The position numbers and the translations under genes are program-made. Shown piece after piece: positions 1 through 6,738 of a stretch of DNA of 64,000 nt. Source of the DNA: Pseudonocardia sp. MH-G8 (GTDB lineage: Bacteria; Actinomycetota; Actinomycetes; Mycobacteriales; Pseudonocardiaceae); assembly GCF_002262885.1 (NCBI RefSeq), contig NZ_NKYF01000004.1, positions 394,685 through 458,684 on the forward strand, read 5' to 3'. The notes beneath the pieces are model-generated. The model saw only the letters and a list, made by a program, of their open reading frames with translations. It had not been told where the DNA came from and did not search any database. The stretch's first letter is position 1, and every line of letters starts with the position of its first letter.

Positions 1-915
1 CGGCGCACCGGCGAGGAGTACTACCCGCTGCGCAACCTGTCGCAGGACCAGGAGCGGTTCCTGCCCTACGACTCCGCGCTCTCGGAGTTCGCCGCGGTCG
101 GCTTCGAGTACGGCTACTCCGTGGCCAACCCCGAGGCGTTCGTGGCGTGGGAAGCGCAGTTCGGCGACTTCGTCAACGGCGCTCAGTCGATCATCGACGA
201 GTTCATCTCGTCCGGTGAGGCCAAGTGGGGCCAGATGTCCGACGTCGCGCTGATGCTCCCGCACGGCCTGGAGGGCCAGGGCCCGGACCACTCGTCGGGC
301 CGCATCGAGCGCTTCCTCCAGCTGTGCGCCGAGGGCTCGATGACCGTGGCCATCCCCACCGAGCCGGCCAACTACTTCCACCTGCTGCGCCGGCACGCGA
401 TGGACGGTGTGCGCCGGCCGCTGGTGGTGTTCACGCCCAAGTGGATGCTGCGGGCCAAGCAGGCCGTCAGCCCGCTCGCCGATTTCACCGGCGGCCGCTT
501 CCGCCCGATCATCGACGACCCGCAGTACCGGGACAACGACGGTCCGGCGTCCGACGTGCGCAAGGTCCTGCTCTGCTACGGCAAGCTCTACTACGAGCTC
601 GCGGCCGCGCGGGAGAAGCGGGGCGTCGAGAACACCGCGATCGTCCGCGTGGAGCAGCTGTACCCGGTTCCGGACCGCCAGCTCGCCGCCGTGCTGGAGC
701 GCTACCCGAACGCGGAGGACATCCGCTGGGTCCAGGAGGAGCCGGCCAACCAGGGCGCGTGGCCGTTCATGGGCCTGGAGCTGCCGGCGAAGCTGCCGCG
801 GCTCGTCGGATTCCGGCGCGTCTCGCGGCGTCGGATGGCGGCCCCCGCCCCCGGTTCGGGGAAGGTGCACGAGGTGGAGCAGACGGCCCTGATCGACGAG
901 GCCCTGGGAGAGTAG
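1..915 (+). CDS. kgd: Multifunctional 2-oxoglutarate decarboxylase/dehydrogenase E1 (Kgd), C-terminal part
   Basis: The reading frame is open from the first base, so the start lies outside the window; 304 C-terminal residues are visible. They form the end of the thiamine-diphosphate E1 module, including the pyrimidine-binding region with [14 protein letters not shown], a run typical of SucA/Kgd. In actinobacteria Kgd fuses an E2-like acyltransferase domain to E1 and works at the 2-oxoglutarate node of the TCA cycle; only the E1 end can be checked here, so the fusion is inferred from the lineage. The tail ([20 protein letters not shown]) is the usual E1 C-terminal strand region. A small gene follows after 2 nt and a perfect hairpin terminator closes the unit. 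Confidence 0.93.
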   Translation, partial: RRTGEEYYPLRNLSQDQERFLPYDSALSEFAAVGFEYGYSVANPEAFVAWEAQFGDFVNGAQSIIDEFISSGEAKWGQMSDVALMLPHGLEGQGPDHSSGRIERFLQLCAEGSMTVAIPTEPANYFHLLRRHAMDGVRRPLVVFTPKWMLRAKQAVSPLADFTGGRFRPIIDDPQYRDNDGPASDVRKVLLCYGKLYYELAAAREKRGVENTAIVRVEQLYPVPDRQLAAVLERYPNAEDIRWVQEEPANQGAWPFMGLELPAKLPRLVGFRRVSRRRMAAPAPGSGKVHEVEQTALIDEALGE

Positions 916-917
916 CT

Positions 918-1100
918 GTGTACGCCACGGACCGAGGTATCGAAGAGCTCGCAGAACGGCGCGGTGACGAGCAGCTCAGCGTGGAGTGGCTGGCCGAGCG
1001 GCTGCGCGTGTTCGTCGACCTCAACCCCGCCTTCGAGGACGCCGTCGATCGCGTCGCGAGCTTCCTGGCCCGCGACGACGCCGACGACCCTGACGCCTGA
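918..1100 (+). CDS. Small DUF6104-like protein downstream of kgd
   Basis: A 60-residue acidic protein begins with GTG 2 nt after the kgd stop codon, so the two are almost certainly co-transcribed. It starts MYATDRGIEELAERRG and continues with an amphipathic stretch (LAERLRVFVDLNPAFE). This matches my memory of DUF6104 proteins, which sit behind kgd in many actinobacteria. No catalytic residues, membrane segment or signal peptide are visible. Function is unknown; the conserved position suggests a role connected with Kgd, which is inference. The overlapping long frames in this region are G+C-driven shadows. Confidence 0.75.
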   Translation: MYATDRGIEELAERRGDEQLSVEWLAERLRVFVDLNPAFEDAVDRVASFLARDDADDPDA

Positions 1101-1120
1101 CACCGCAACACGCACACCTC

Positions 1121-1159
1121 CAGGCCCCGACTCGCGGCACTCCCGCGAGTCGGGGCCTG
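1121..1159. terminator. Perfect hairpin after the kgd unit
   Basis: Arms 1121-1137 (CAGGCCCCGACTCGCGG) and 1143-1159 are exact reverse complements around a 5-nt loop. There is no T-tract, as is common in high-G+C actinobacteria. A second, 7-bp hairpin follows (1165-1171 with 1177-1183). The arm contains the CCCCGACTCGCGG core that recurs in other intergenic regions of this window. Confidence 0.75.
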
Positions 1160-1300
1160 CGTGCGTCCGAGTCGCGCTCGGACCCGCGCGAGTCGCGACA
1201 TGAGCCCCGCGAATCGCGGCGTGAGTCCCGCGACGCGAGCAGCGCGGCGGTCGTCAGCACCGGTCGCCGCGGGTGTCGGTGTCTGCGGCCGCCCTTCAGG

Positions 1301-1444
1301 AGATCATCGCCCCGGTGCATCTCCGGCGACATGTCGCCGTTCGTGCACCAACCGGGCGATCATGAACGCGGGTTCCGACCGAGATCATCGCATGGGTGCA
1401 GAAGCGGCGACAGGTCGCCGGGAATGCGCCAAACCGGCGATCAT
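1301..1444. repeat. 63-bp direct repeat, two copies, with an internal palindrome
   Basis: Positions 1301-1363 and 1382-1444 are diverged copies with a period of 81 bp. Both open with AGATCATCGC, carry a central CGGCGACAKGTCGCCG block (a perfect 16-bp palindrome in copy 1, one central mismatch in copy 2) and close with a GGCGATCAT end. The gap 1101-1440 holds this repeat, the kgd hairpins and several GACTCGCG-like words, and I see no gene in it. The stop codon of the NTF2-like gene (1441-1443) lies inside copy 2. Confidence 0.7.
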
Positions 1445-1899
1445 CGGCCTGCGCTCCGCGACTCGCGGTCTGGATGCGGGTGAGCCGTGGGCTCGGTCGG
1501 TCGGTGCCCGGTGCTCGGAAGCACCTGTCGGGCCGCGATCCGCCAGCCGCCGTCGGTGCGCGCGACGCGGTCGACGTAGACGACGCTGCCCGCCCGGCCG
1601 TCGCGGAGGACGCCGATGCCCTTCGACCGGACGTGCGCGGTGCCGTCGACGCCCTCGGTGACCACGACGTTGGTCACGTGATGCCCGACGGGGTTGCGCT
1701 CGTCGTCGGCGAACGCCTCCGCCACCGCGCGGAACTCCGGAACACCGCGGATCGTGCCCTGTCCCATCGCCGTGACGTCATAGACGGCGTCCGGCGCGAA
1801 CAGCTCGTCGAGGCGGTGCAGCTCGCGGGCGTCCACGAGGTGCCCGTGCAGAGCGACGAGCTGCTGGATCGCCACGATGTCGTCCGCCGTCAGCGCCAT
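1441..1899 (-). CDS. SnoaL/NTF2-like small-molecule-binding protein
   Basis: The 152-residue protein has the cone-shaped alpha+beta fold pattern of SnoaL-like proteins: an N-terminal helix (ADDIVAIQQLVALHGHLVDA), DELFAPDAVYD, then strands GHHVTNVVVTEG, TAHVRSKGIGVLRDG and GSVVYVDRVARTDGGWRIAAR. Members act as polyketide cyclases, ketosteroid-isomerase-like or dehydratase enzymes, or only bind ligands; the substrate cannot be told from sequence. The last ten or so residues (DRESRSAGR) are read from the flanking repeat and are probably not part of the ancestral fold. It is divergent from a MarR gene with a shared dyad operator, so MarR control is likely. A TAGCGT hexamer 6 nt before the ATG suggests a leaderless transcript. 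Confidence 0.8.
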   Translation of the reverse strand: MALTADDIVAIQQLVALHGHLVDARELHRLDELFAPDAVYDVTAMGQGTIRGVPEFRAVAEAFADDERNPVGHHVTNVVVTEGVDGTAHVRSKGIGVLRDGRAGSVVYVDRVARTDGGWRIAARQVLPSTGHRPTEPTAHPHPDRESRSAGR

Positions 1900-1905
1900 A
1901 CCCAG

Positions 1906-1934
1906 ACGCTAGGCAATTGACAACGTGTTGTCAA
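1906..1934. promoter_or_regulatory. Divergent promoter with MarR-type dyad operator
   Basis: TTGACAACGTGTTGTCAA (1917-1934) is a dyad with perfect 8-bp arms and a 2-bp centre, typical of MarR operators. It abuts the minus-strand hexamer TAGCGT (1906-1911), whose end lies 6 nt before the ATG of the NTF2-like gene, and precedes the MarR gene by 25 nt. Binding here should repress both directions. Confidence 0.65.
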
Positions 1935-1959
1935 AGCGATGCGGTGGGAGGATGCGACG

Positions 1960-2436
1960 ATGGAGGCCGTGGACGCCCGGGCGGAGGAGTTCCTCGCCCT
2001 CATGCGGGCGGTGGGGGCGCTGCACCGCTCGTTGCACGACGTGGGCGACGCCGTCGCGGCCAGCGCGAACCAGAGCCGCGCCCGCAGCACCTGCCTGCAG
2101 CAGATCGCGGGAGGCCCGCGCACGGTCGCCGACATCGGCGAGCGGCTCGGCCTCGCCCGCCAGGGCGTGCAGCGGGTGGCCGACCTCCTCGTGGCCGACG
2201 GCCTGGCCACCTACACCGACAACCCGCGGCACCGGCGCGCGAAGCTGCTGATGCTGACCGCTGCGGGCGAGCGCGCGCTCGCGACGATGGACGCAGCGCA
2301 CCGTCGCTGGGTCGCCGACACCGCACCCGAGCTGGTGCCGCTGCGCCTTCCCGAACTCACCGACCACCTCGACGCCGTCCGCCACGCCGTCGATGCGGCC
2401 CGCCGGCCCGACAGCCGGTCGGCGGAGCGCTCGTAG
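1960..2436 (+). CDS. MarR-family transcriptional regulator
   Basis: The 158-residue protein carries a winged helix: helix-turn-helix in VADIGERLGLARQGVQRVADLLVADG and wing YTDNPRHRRAKLLMLTAAG. ATG 1960 is chosen because GGGAGGA lies 7 nt upstream; an in-frame ATG at 1939 lacks a ribosome-binding site and is only 4 bp from the operator. MarR proteins are usually ligand-responsive dimeric repressors that bind short dyads, and a fitting dyad lies directly upstream. The likely targets are its own gene and the divergent NTF2-like gene. The ligand is unknown. Confidence 0.85.
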   Translation: MEAVDARAEEFLALMRAVGALHRSLHDVGDAVAASANQSRARSTCLQQIAGGPRTVADIGERLGLARQGVQRVADLLVADGLATYTDNPRHRRAKLLMLTAAGERALATMDAAHRRWVADTAPELVPLRLPELTDHLDAVRHAVDAARRPDSRSAERS

Positions 2437-2490
2437 CGTTCGCGAGCTCCCCGTCCCGACGCTCGACACCGCGACACATCCACACCAGGA

Positions 2491-2612
2491 CCCCGACTCG
2501 CGGACAACGACGGCACGACTCCCGCGCACCCACCCCCCGACTCGCGGACAACTACGGCGCGACTCGCGTGTGGCCGCCCCCGACTCGCGGACGGCCGAGC
2601 GCGACTCGCGGG
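2491..2612. repeat. Three 36-bp direct repeats with CCCCGACTCGCGG core
   Basis: Units 2491-2526, 2535-2570 and 2577-2612 each start CCCCGACTCGCGGAC and contain a second CGACTC word near the end. Spacers are only 8 and 6 bp. The array fills the gap between the convergent MarR and amidohydrolase genes. The same core occurs in the hairpin at 1121-1159 and again near 63898. Confidence 0.75.
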
Positions 2613-2653
2613 TCGTCCGACCTGCCTCGCGGCGTGGGCGGGAGATCCGCGGG

Positions 2654-4288
2654 CTACCCCGCGGAGCGCTCGTAGGCGAGTTCGCCACCCACGACGGTCG
2701 CGAGCACGTCGATCCCGGCGATCCCCGCGGGGTCGACGGCGAGCAGGTCGTCGGACAGCACGGTGAAGTCGGCGAGCGCCCCGACGGCGAGCGTGCCCTT
2801 GCGGTGCTCCTCGCGCACCGCGTACGCCGAGCCGTGGGTGTAGGCGCGCAGCGCATGCTCCGCGGTGATGCGCTCCCCCGGCGCGAGGTCCTGGCCCGAG
2901 CGGGTGCGCCGGTTGACCATGTCGTGGATGCCGAGCAGCGGGGCCCCGTCGACGACGGGCGCGTCGCTGCTGCCGGGCAGGACCATGCCGGCGTCGAGGA
3001 GGCTGCGCATCCGGTAGCAGTGCTCGCTGCGCCCGGGGCCGAGTGCGGTGCGCATGCCGTCGCCGAGCTCGGTGATGAACCGGCCCTGCGGCACCGCGAC
3101 GACGCCGAGCGCCGCCGCCCGGGCGACCTGCCGGTCGTCGGCCACGGCGAAGTGCTCGATGCGGTGGCGGGTGTCGGACCGCGGGTACTCGCGCTGGGCC
3201 TGCTCGTACACGTCGAGCACGTGGTCTACCGCGGCGTCGCCGATGGCGTGCGCGGCCACCTGCCAGCCCGCCCGGTGCGCGCCCACCAGCAGTGGCGCCA
3301 ACTCCTGCGGGTCGAACAGCATGAACCCGGTGTTGTCGTCCTCACCGGCGTAGCAGCACGTCATCGCGGCCGAGCGGCCGATGAGCGAGCCGTCGGTGAG
3401 GATCTTGACCGGTCCGATCCGGAGCCACTCGTCGCCGAACCCGCTGCGCAGGCCCAGGTCCAACGCGCGTAGCCCGTCCTCGCCGGCGACGGCGTGCAGC
3501 GCGGTGACGTAGGGCATCAGCGTCATCCGCACGCCGAGCGCGCCCGACTCGCGGGCTCGCTGGAACGCGTGCAGGTCGAGCGGGCTGTTGCCGAGCCCGT
3601 CGATGGTGCCGATCCCGGGCTCGGTCGCGCTGGTCAGGCCCTCGGACAGCGCCACCCGGGATGCCTCGGCGATGTTGGCCTCGATCTCGGCCACCGGCAG
3701 GGGTTCGAACGCGCCCCGCACCAGCGGCATCGCCCGCTCCTGCAGCAACCCGGCCGGGCGCCCGTCGGGGCCGCGCACCACGTGCCCGCCCTCGACGTCG
3801 GGCACGCCGTCGCGGCCCGGGAAGCCCGCCCGCGCGAACGCCTCGGTGTTGGCCACGCCCATGTGCCCCGAGACGTGCTCGATCCAGATCGGGCGCCCAC
3901 CGGTCACCTCGTCGAGCCGCTCGGCGAGCGGATGCGCACCGATCTTGTTCTGGTCGTAGCCGCCCGCATGGACCCACGCGTCCCGGGGCAGGGCGTCGGC
4001 GGCCCGCGCGACCGCGGCGTAGAGCGCGTCGAGCGTGGTCACCAGGTGCGAGCGCAGGTCCAGCGCCCGCAGCCGGCGGCCCCGCATGCTCAGGTGGTGG
4101 TGGGCGTCGTTGAAACCGGGGACGGCGCAGGCGCCCCCGAGGTCGACGGTCCGGGCGGCGCCCAGCCCTTCCAGCTCCTCGTCGAACCCCACGATGCGTC
4201 CGCCGAGCACGCCGACCCGGTGCGCCCGCGGTCGCGCCGGGTCCATCGTGACGAACCTGCCACCTTCGTAGATCGCATCCACCCGCAT
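2654..4288 (-). CDS. YtcJ-like metal-dependent amidohydrolase
   Basis: The 544-residue protein is of the amidohydrolase-3 type: a small N-terminal beta-sandwich (MRVDAIYEGGRFVTMDP), the metal-binding NDAHHHLS segment near residues 60-67 and later histidines in WIEHVSGHMG, AAHAIGD and RHRIEHF. The C-terminal GTLAVGALADFTVLSDD is the usual closing segment of the composite domain. These enzymes hydrolyse C-N bonds in cyclic or N-acyl substrates; the substrate is not predictable. ATG 4288 is preferred over the upstream GTG at 4306 because TAGCGT ends 7 nt before it, as in the other leaderless starts here. It is divergent from a LysR gene that may control it. Confidence 0.85.
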   Translation of the reverse strand: MRVDAIYEGGRFVTMDPARPRAHRVGVLGGRIVGFDEELEGLGAARTVDLGGACAVPGFNDAHHHLSMRGRRLRALDLRSHLVTTLDALYAAVARAADALPRDAWVHAGGYDQNKIGAHPLAERLDEVTGGRPIWIEHVSGHMGVANTEAFARAGFPGRDGVPDVEGGHVVRGPDGRPAGLLQERAMPLVRGAFEPLPVAEIEANIAEASRVALSEGLTSATEPGIGTIDGLGNSPLDLHAFQRARESGALGVRMTLMPYVTALHAVAGEDGLRALDLGLRSGFGDEWLRIGPVKILTDGSLIGRSAAMTCCYAGEDDNTGFMLFDPQELAPLLVGAHRAGWQVAAHAIGDAAVDHVLDVYEQAQREYPRSDTRHRIEHFAVADDRQVARAAALGVVAVPQGRFITELGDGMRTALGPGRSEHCYRMRSLLDAGMVLPGSSDAPVVDGAPLLGIHDMVNRRTRSGQDLAPGERITAEHALRAYTHGSAYAVREEHRKGTLAVGALADFTVLSDDLLAVDPAGIAGIDVLATVVGGELAYERSAG

Positions 4289-4345
4289 CGTCGGGACGCT
4301 ACGCACGCCCGTCCGGACCCGCGACTACGAGAACTGGTGGCTGCC

Positions 4346-4362
4346 CATGCCGATGCGGCATG
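4346..4362. promoter_or_regulatory. Dyad in the amidohydrolase-lysR intergenic region
   Basis: CATGCCG-ATG-CGGCATG (4346-4362) has perfect 7-bp arms and lies 8 bp before the chosen lysR start and 44 bp from the TAGCGT hexamer of the divergent amidohydrolase gene. The position suits LysR autoregulation, but LysR sites usually follow T-N11-A, so this is only a candidate. Confidence 0.4.
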
Positions 4363-4370
4363 GTGCGGCC

Positions 4371-5300
4371 GTGAACCTGCACCGGCTGCGCTGCTTCCTC
4401 GCGGTGGTCGACACCGGCACCGTGACCGCCGCGGCACGCCGGCTGCTGATCGCCCAGCCCGCCCTGAGCCGCCAGGTGCACGCGCTGGAGAAGGAGGTGG
4501 GCCTGCAGCTGTTCTCCCGCCACCACAACACCCTGCGCCTCACGCCGGCCGGGGTGGAGTTCGCCCGCATGGCCCGCCGCCTGCTCGTGCAGTCGGAGGA
4601 CCTCGCATCAGCGGCCGACGCGCTCGCGGCCGGCACCGTCCGGCGGCTGACGATCGCCGCGACCCCCGCGTCGCTCAGCGCCTTCGTCGCGCCCTTCGTC
4701 GCCACGCTCGGCCCGACAGACCCGCTCCTGCTGACGCGCCCGGAATCGCACTTCGCGCTGTACGACGCGCTGCGCGCCGGCGCCGACGCGATCGTCTCGC
4801 CCGCCCCGGGAGAGGCGGGTTTCGCCCGACAACCGCTCGGGGCGGTGCCACTGCAGGCGCACGTCGCGGCGAGGCACCCGTGGGCCGAGGCCGGCCGGAC
4901 CCGCGTGGGCCTCGCCGAACTGCTCGCCGAACCGCTGGTGCTGCCCAGCAGCTCCGCGGTGAGCAGGCGGGTGCTCGACGAGGCCGTTGCGCGGTGCGGG
5001 CTGGCCTACGGCCCGGTCGAGGAGTGCGACGACGGGCGCACCGCGCAGGCCATCGCGGCGTCCGGCAAGGGGGTCGCGGTGGTCACCGACGGCCCGCGCT
5101 ACGGCGCCCACCCGGTCCCGGTCCTCGCCGAAGTCGACGACCCGGCTTCTGTCCTCGGAGTGCCACTGCACGTCGCGTGGGAGCAGCACCACTACGCCGC
5201 CGAGGTGATCGCCACCCTCGCCGGCCGGCTGGCGACGTTCCTGCACCGATCCGCACCTTGGAGCCGTACTGCTGCTTTTCGGCACGCTGGACAGCAGTAA
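4371..5300 (+). CDS. LysR-family transcriptional regulator
   Basis: Of 309 residues, the first 60 form the LysR winged helix (VNLHRLRCFLAVVDTGTVTA, QPALSRQVHALEKEVG, LTPAGVEF); the rest is a periplasmic-binding-protein-like effector domain. GTG 4371 is chosen because LysR proteins begin a few residues before the first helix; an ATG at 4347 lies inside the candidate operator. The last 16 codons and the stop are encoded inside a 65-bp palindromic element that recurs 15 kb away, so the C-terminal PWSRTAAFRHAGQQ tail was probably supplied by that element. Likely targets are the divergent amidohydrolase and/or the downstream transporter-ThDP enzyme pair. Confidence 0.88.
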   Translation: MNLHRLRCFLAVVDTGTVTAAARRLLIAQPALSRQVHALEKEVGLQLFSRHHNTLRLTPAGVEFARMARRLLVQSEDLASAADALAAGTVRRLTIAATPASLSAFVAPFVATLGPTDPLLLTRPESHFALYDALRAGADAIVSPAPGEAGFARQPLGAVPLQAHVAARHPWAEAGRTRVGLAELLAEPLVLPSSSAVSRRVLDEAVARCGLAYGPVEECDDGRTAQAIAASGKGVAVVTDGPRYGAHPVPVLAEVDDPASVLGVPLHVAWEQHHYAAEVIATLAGRLATFLHRSAPWSRTAAFRHAGQQ

Positions 5301-5315
5301 GGCTCCAAGGTGCGG
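5251..5315. repeat. 65-bp palindromic element, copy 1
   Basis: The element starts CCGCACCTTGGAGCC and ends GGCTCCAAGGTGCGG. The outer 15-bp arms are perfect, and the next stem (TACTGCTG with CAGCAGTA) extends them after one mismatch. Length and termini equal those of copy 2 at 20801-20865. The first 50 bp are coding, forming the 3' end of the LysR gene. It may act as a terminator for that gene. Confidence 0.85.
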
Positions 5316-5439
5316 GCGGCATGCGCGGGCGGCATGCCTGGGCGGCATGGCATCTATCGCTTTCCAGTATTGGCCGGCATCGGTCCGCTCGCCTACCCTC
5401 CGGCCAATCCCGCAGTTCCCCGGCCGGGCGGAGACGCAC

Positions 5440-6738
5440 ATGACGGAAGCGACGGCTCGTCCCACGGAGCAGCAGGTCCGCAAGATCGCCACCGCCGCCT
5501 ACGTCGGCACGGCGCTGGAGTGGTACGACTTCTTCCTCTTCGGCACCACCGCCGCGCTCGTGTTCGCGCCGCTGTTCTTCCCCGGCGACGACCCGGTGCT
5601 GTCCACCCTCTCGGCGTTCCTCAGCTTCGCCGTGGGCTTCGTCGCGCGGCCGGTGGGCGCGGTCGTGTTCGGGCACATCGGCGACCGGTACGGGCGGCGG
5701 GTCGCCCTCGTCGTGACGATCGGGCTGATGGGCATCGCGACGACGCTCATCGGCGCGCTGCCGACCTACGCGTCGGCCGGGATCGTCGCGCCGATCCTGC
5801 TGACCCTGCTGCGCGCCGTGCAGGGCTTCGCGACCGGCGGCGAGTGGGGCGGGGCCACGCTGCTGGCCATCGAGTACGCGCCGGCCCGGCGGCGCGGCTT
5901 CTACGCCTCGATGGTGCAGATCGGCTCGCCCACCGGCACGCTGCTGTCCACCGGCGCCGTCGCGCTCGTGACGCTGCTGCCGCGGGAGGACTTCCTGGCC
6001 TGGGGCTGGCGGCTGCCCTACGTCGCCTCGATCGTGCTCGTCGCGGTCGCCCTCTGGATGCGGTGGCGCGTCGAGGAGACGCCGACGTTCCGCGCGCTGG
6101 CCGCGGCGTCGAAGACGGAGCGGGCGCCGGTCATCGAGGTGCTCAAGGCGCCCGGTCGGCTGGCGCTGGGCGTCGGCGCCTACCTGTTCAACAACGCGGG
6201 TTTCTTCATCGTCACCACGTTCATGATCAGCTACGCCACACGGGTGCGGGAGCTGCCCGCGTCGCTCATCCTCAACGCGCTGACGATCGGCGCGCTCGGG
6301 CAGGTCGTCGGCCTCTTCGTGGCGGGGCGGATGGCGGTACGGCTCGGCTCGCCGCGCACCGTGATCATCGGGTACGTCTTCTCCGTCCTCATGGCCTTCC
6401 CGATCTTCTTCATCGTCGACACCGGGAACGCCGCGCTGATCGCCGTCGGGTTCGTCCTCCAGCTCGGCCTGACCACGATCGCCTACGGCCCGATCGGCGA
6501 GCTGCTCTCGCAGCTGTTCCCGACCCGGCTGCAGTACAGCGGGCTGGCGCTGTCGGCGAACATCTCGGGGGTCATCGCCGGGTTCATGCCCGCCCTCGCG
6601 ACCTTCGTGTCCTCCCGGTCGGGCGGCGCCTCGTGGGGACCCGCGTCCCTGCTGCTCGCGATCGCGGTGATCTCGCTGGTCGCGTCGATCATCGCCCGGC
6701 GCGTCATCGGCGCCGACCACCGGAAGGAGAGCGTGTGA
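5440..6738 (+). CDS. MFS transporter, metabolite:H+ symporter (MHS) family
   Basis: The 432-residue inner-membrane protein has about 12 transmembrane segments. MHS signatures are visible: ALEWYDFFLFGTTAALVFAP in the first segment, GHIGDRYGRR in the loop between segments 2 and 3, and RAVQGFATGGEWGGATLLAIEYAP around segment 5. MHS transporters import organic acids, betaines or related solutes with protons. ATG 5440 follows a G-rich segment; an upstream in-frame ATG at 5347 would add 31 residues unlike the family. The stop overlaps the GTG of the ThDP enzyme gene by 4 nt, so transport and metabolism of one substrate are probably coupled; the substrate is unknown. Confidence 0.88.
   Translation: MTEATARPTEQQVRKIATAAYVGTALEWYDFFLFGTTAALVFAPLFFPGDDPVLSTLSAFLSFAVGFVARPVGAVVFGHIGDRYGRRVALVVTIGLMGIATTLIGALPTYASAGIVAPILLTLLRAVQGFATGGEWGGATLLAIEYAPARRRGFYASMVQIGSPTGTLLSTGAVALVTLLPREDFLAWGWRLPYVASIVLVAVALWMRWRVEETPTFRALAAASKTERAPVIEVLKAPGRLALGVGAYLFNNAGFFIVTTFMISYATRVRELPASLILNALTIGALGQVVGLFVAGRMAVRLGSPRTVIIGYVFSVLMAFPIFFIVDTGNAALIAVGFVLQLGLTTIAYGPIGELLSQLFPTRLQYSGLALSANISGVIAGFMPALATFVSSRSGGASWGPASLLLAIAVISLVASIIARRVIGADHRKESV

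Noticed and set aside
2491..2612. CRISPR array
   Set aside because: Three 36-bp repeats fit CRISPR length, but spacers are only 6-8 bp and no cas gene is present.
2393..3472. Long plus-strand open frame opposite the amidohydrolase gene
   Set aside because: No ribosome-binding site or recognisable protein; composition is that of an antisense shadow. The same applies to long frames opposite secA1, the FtsK-like ATPase and the GGDEF-EAL gene.
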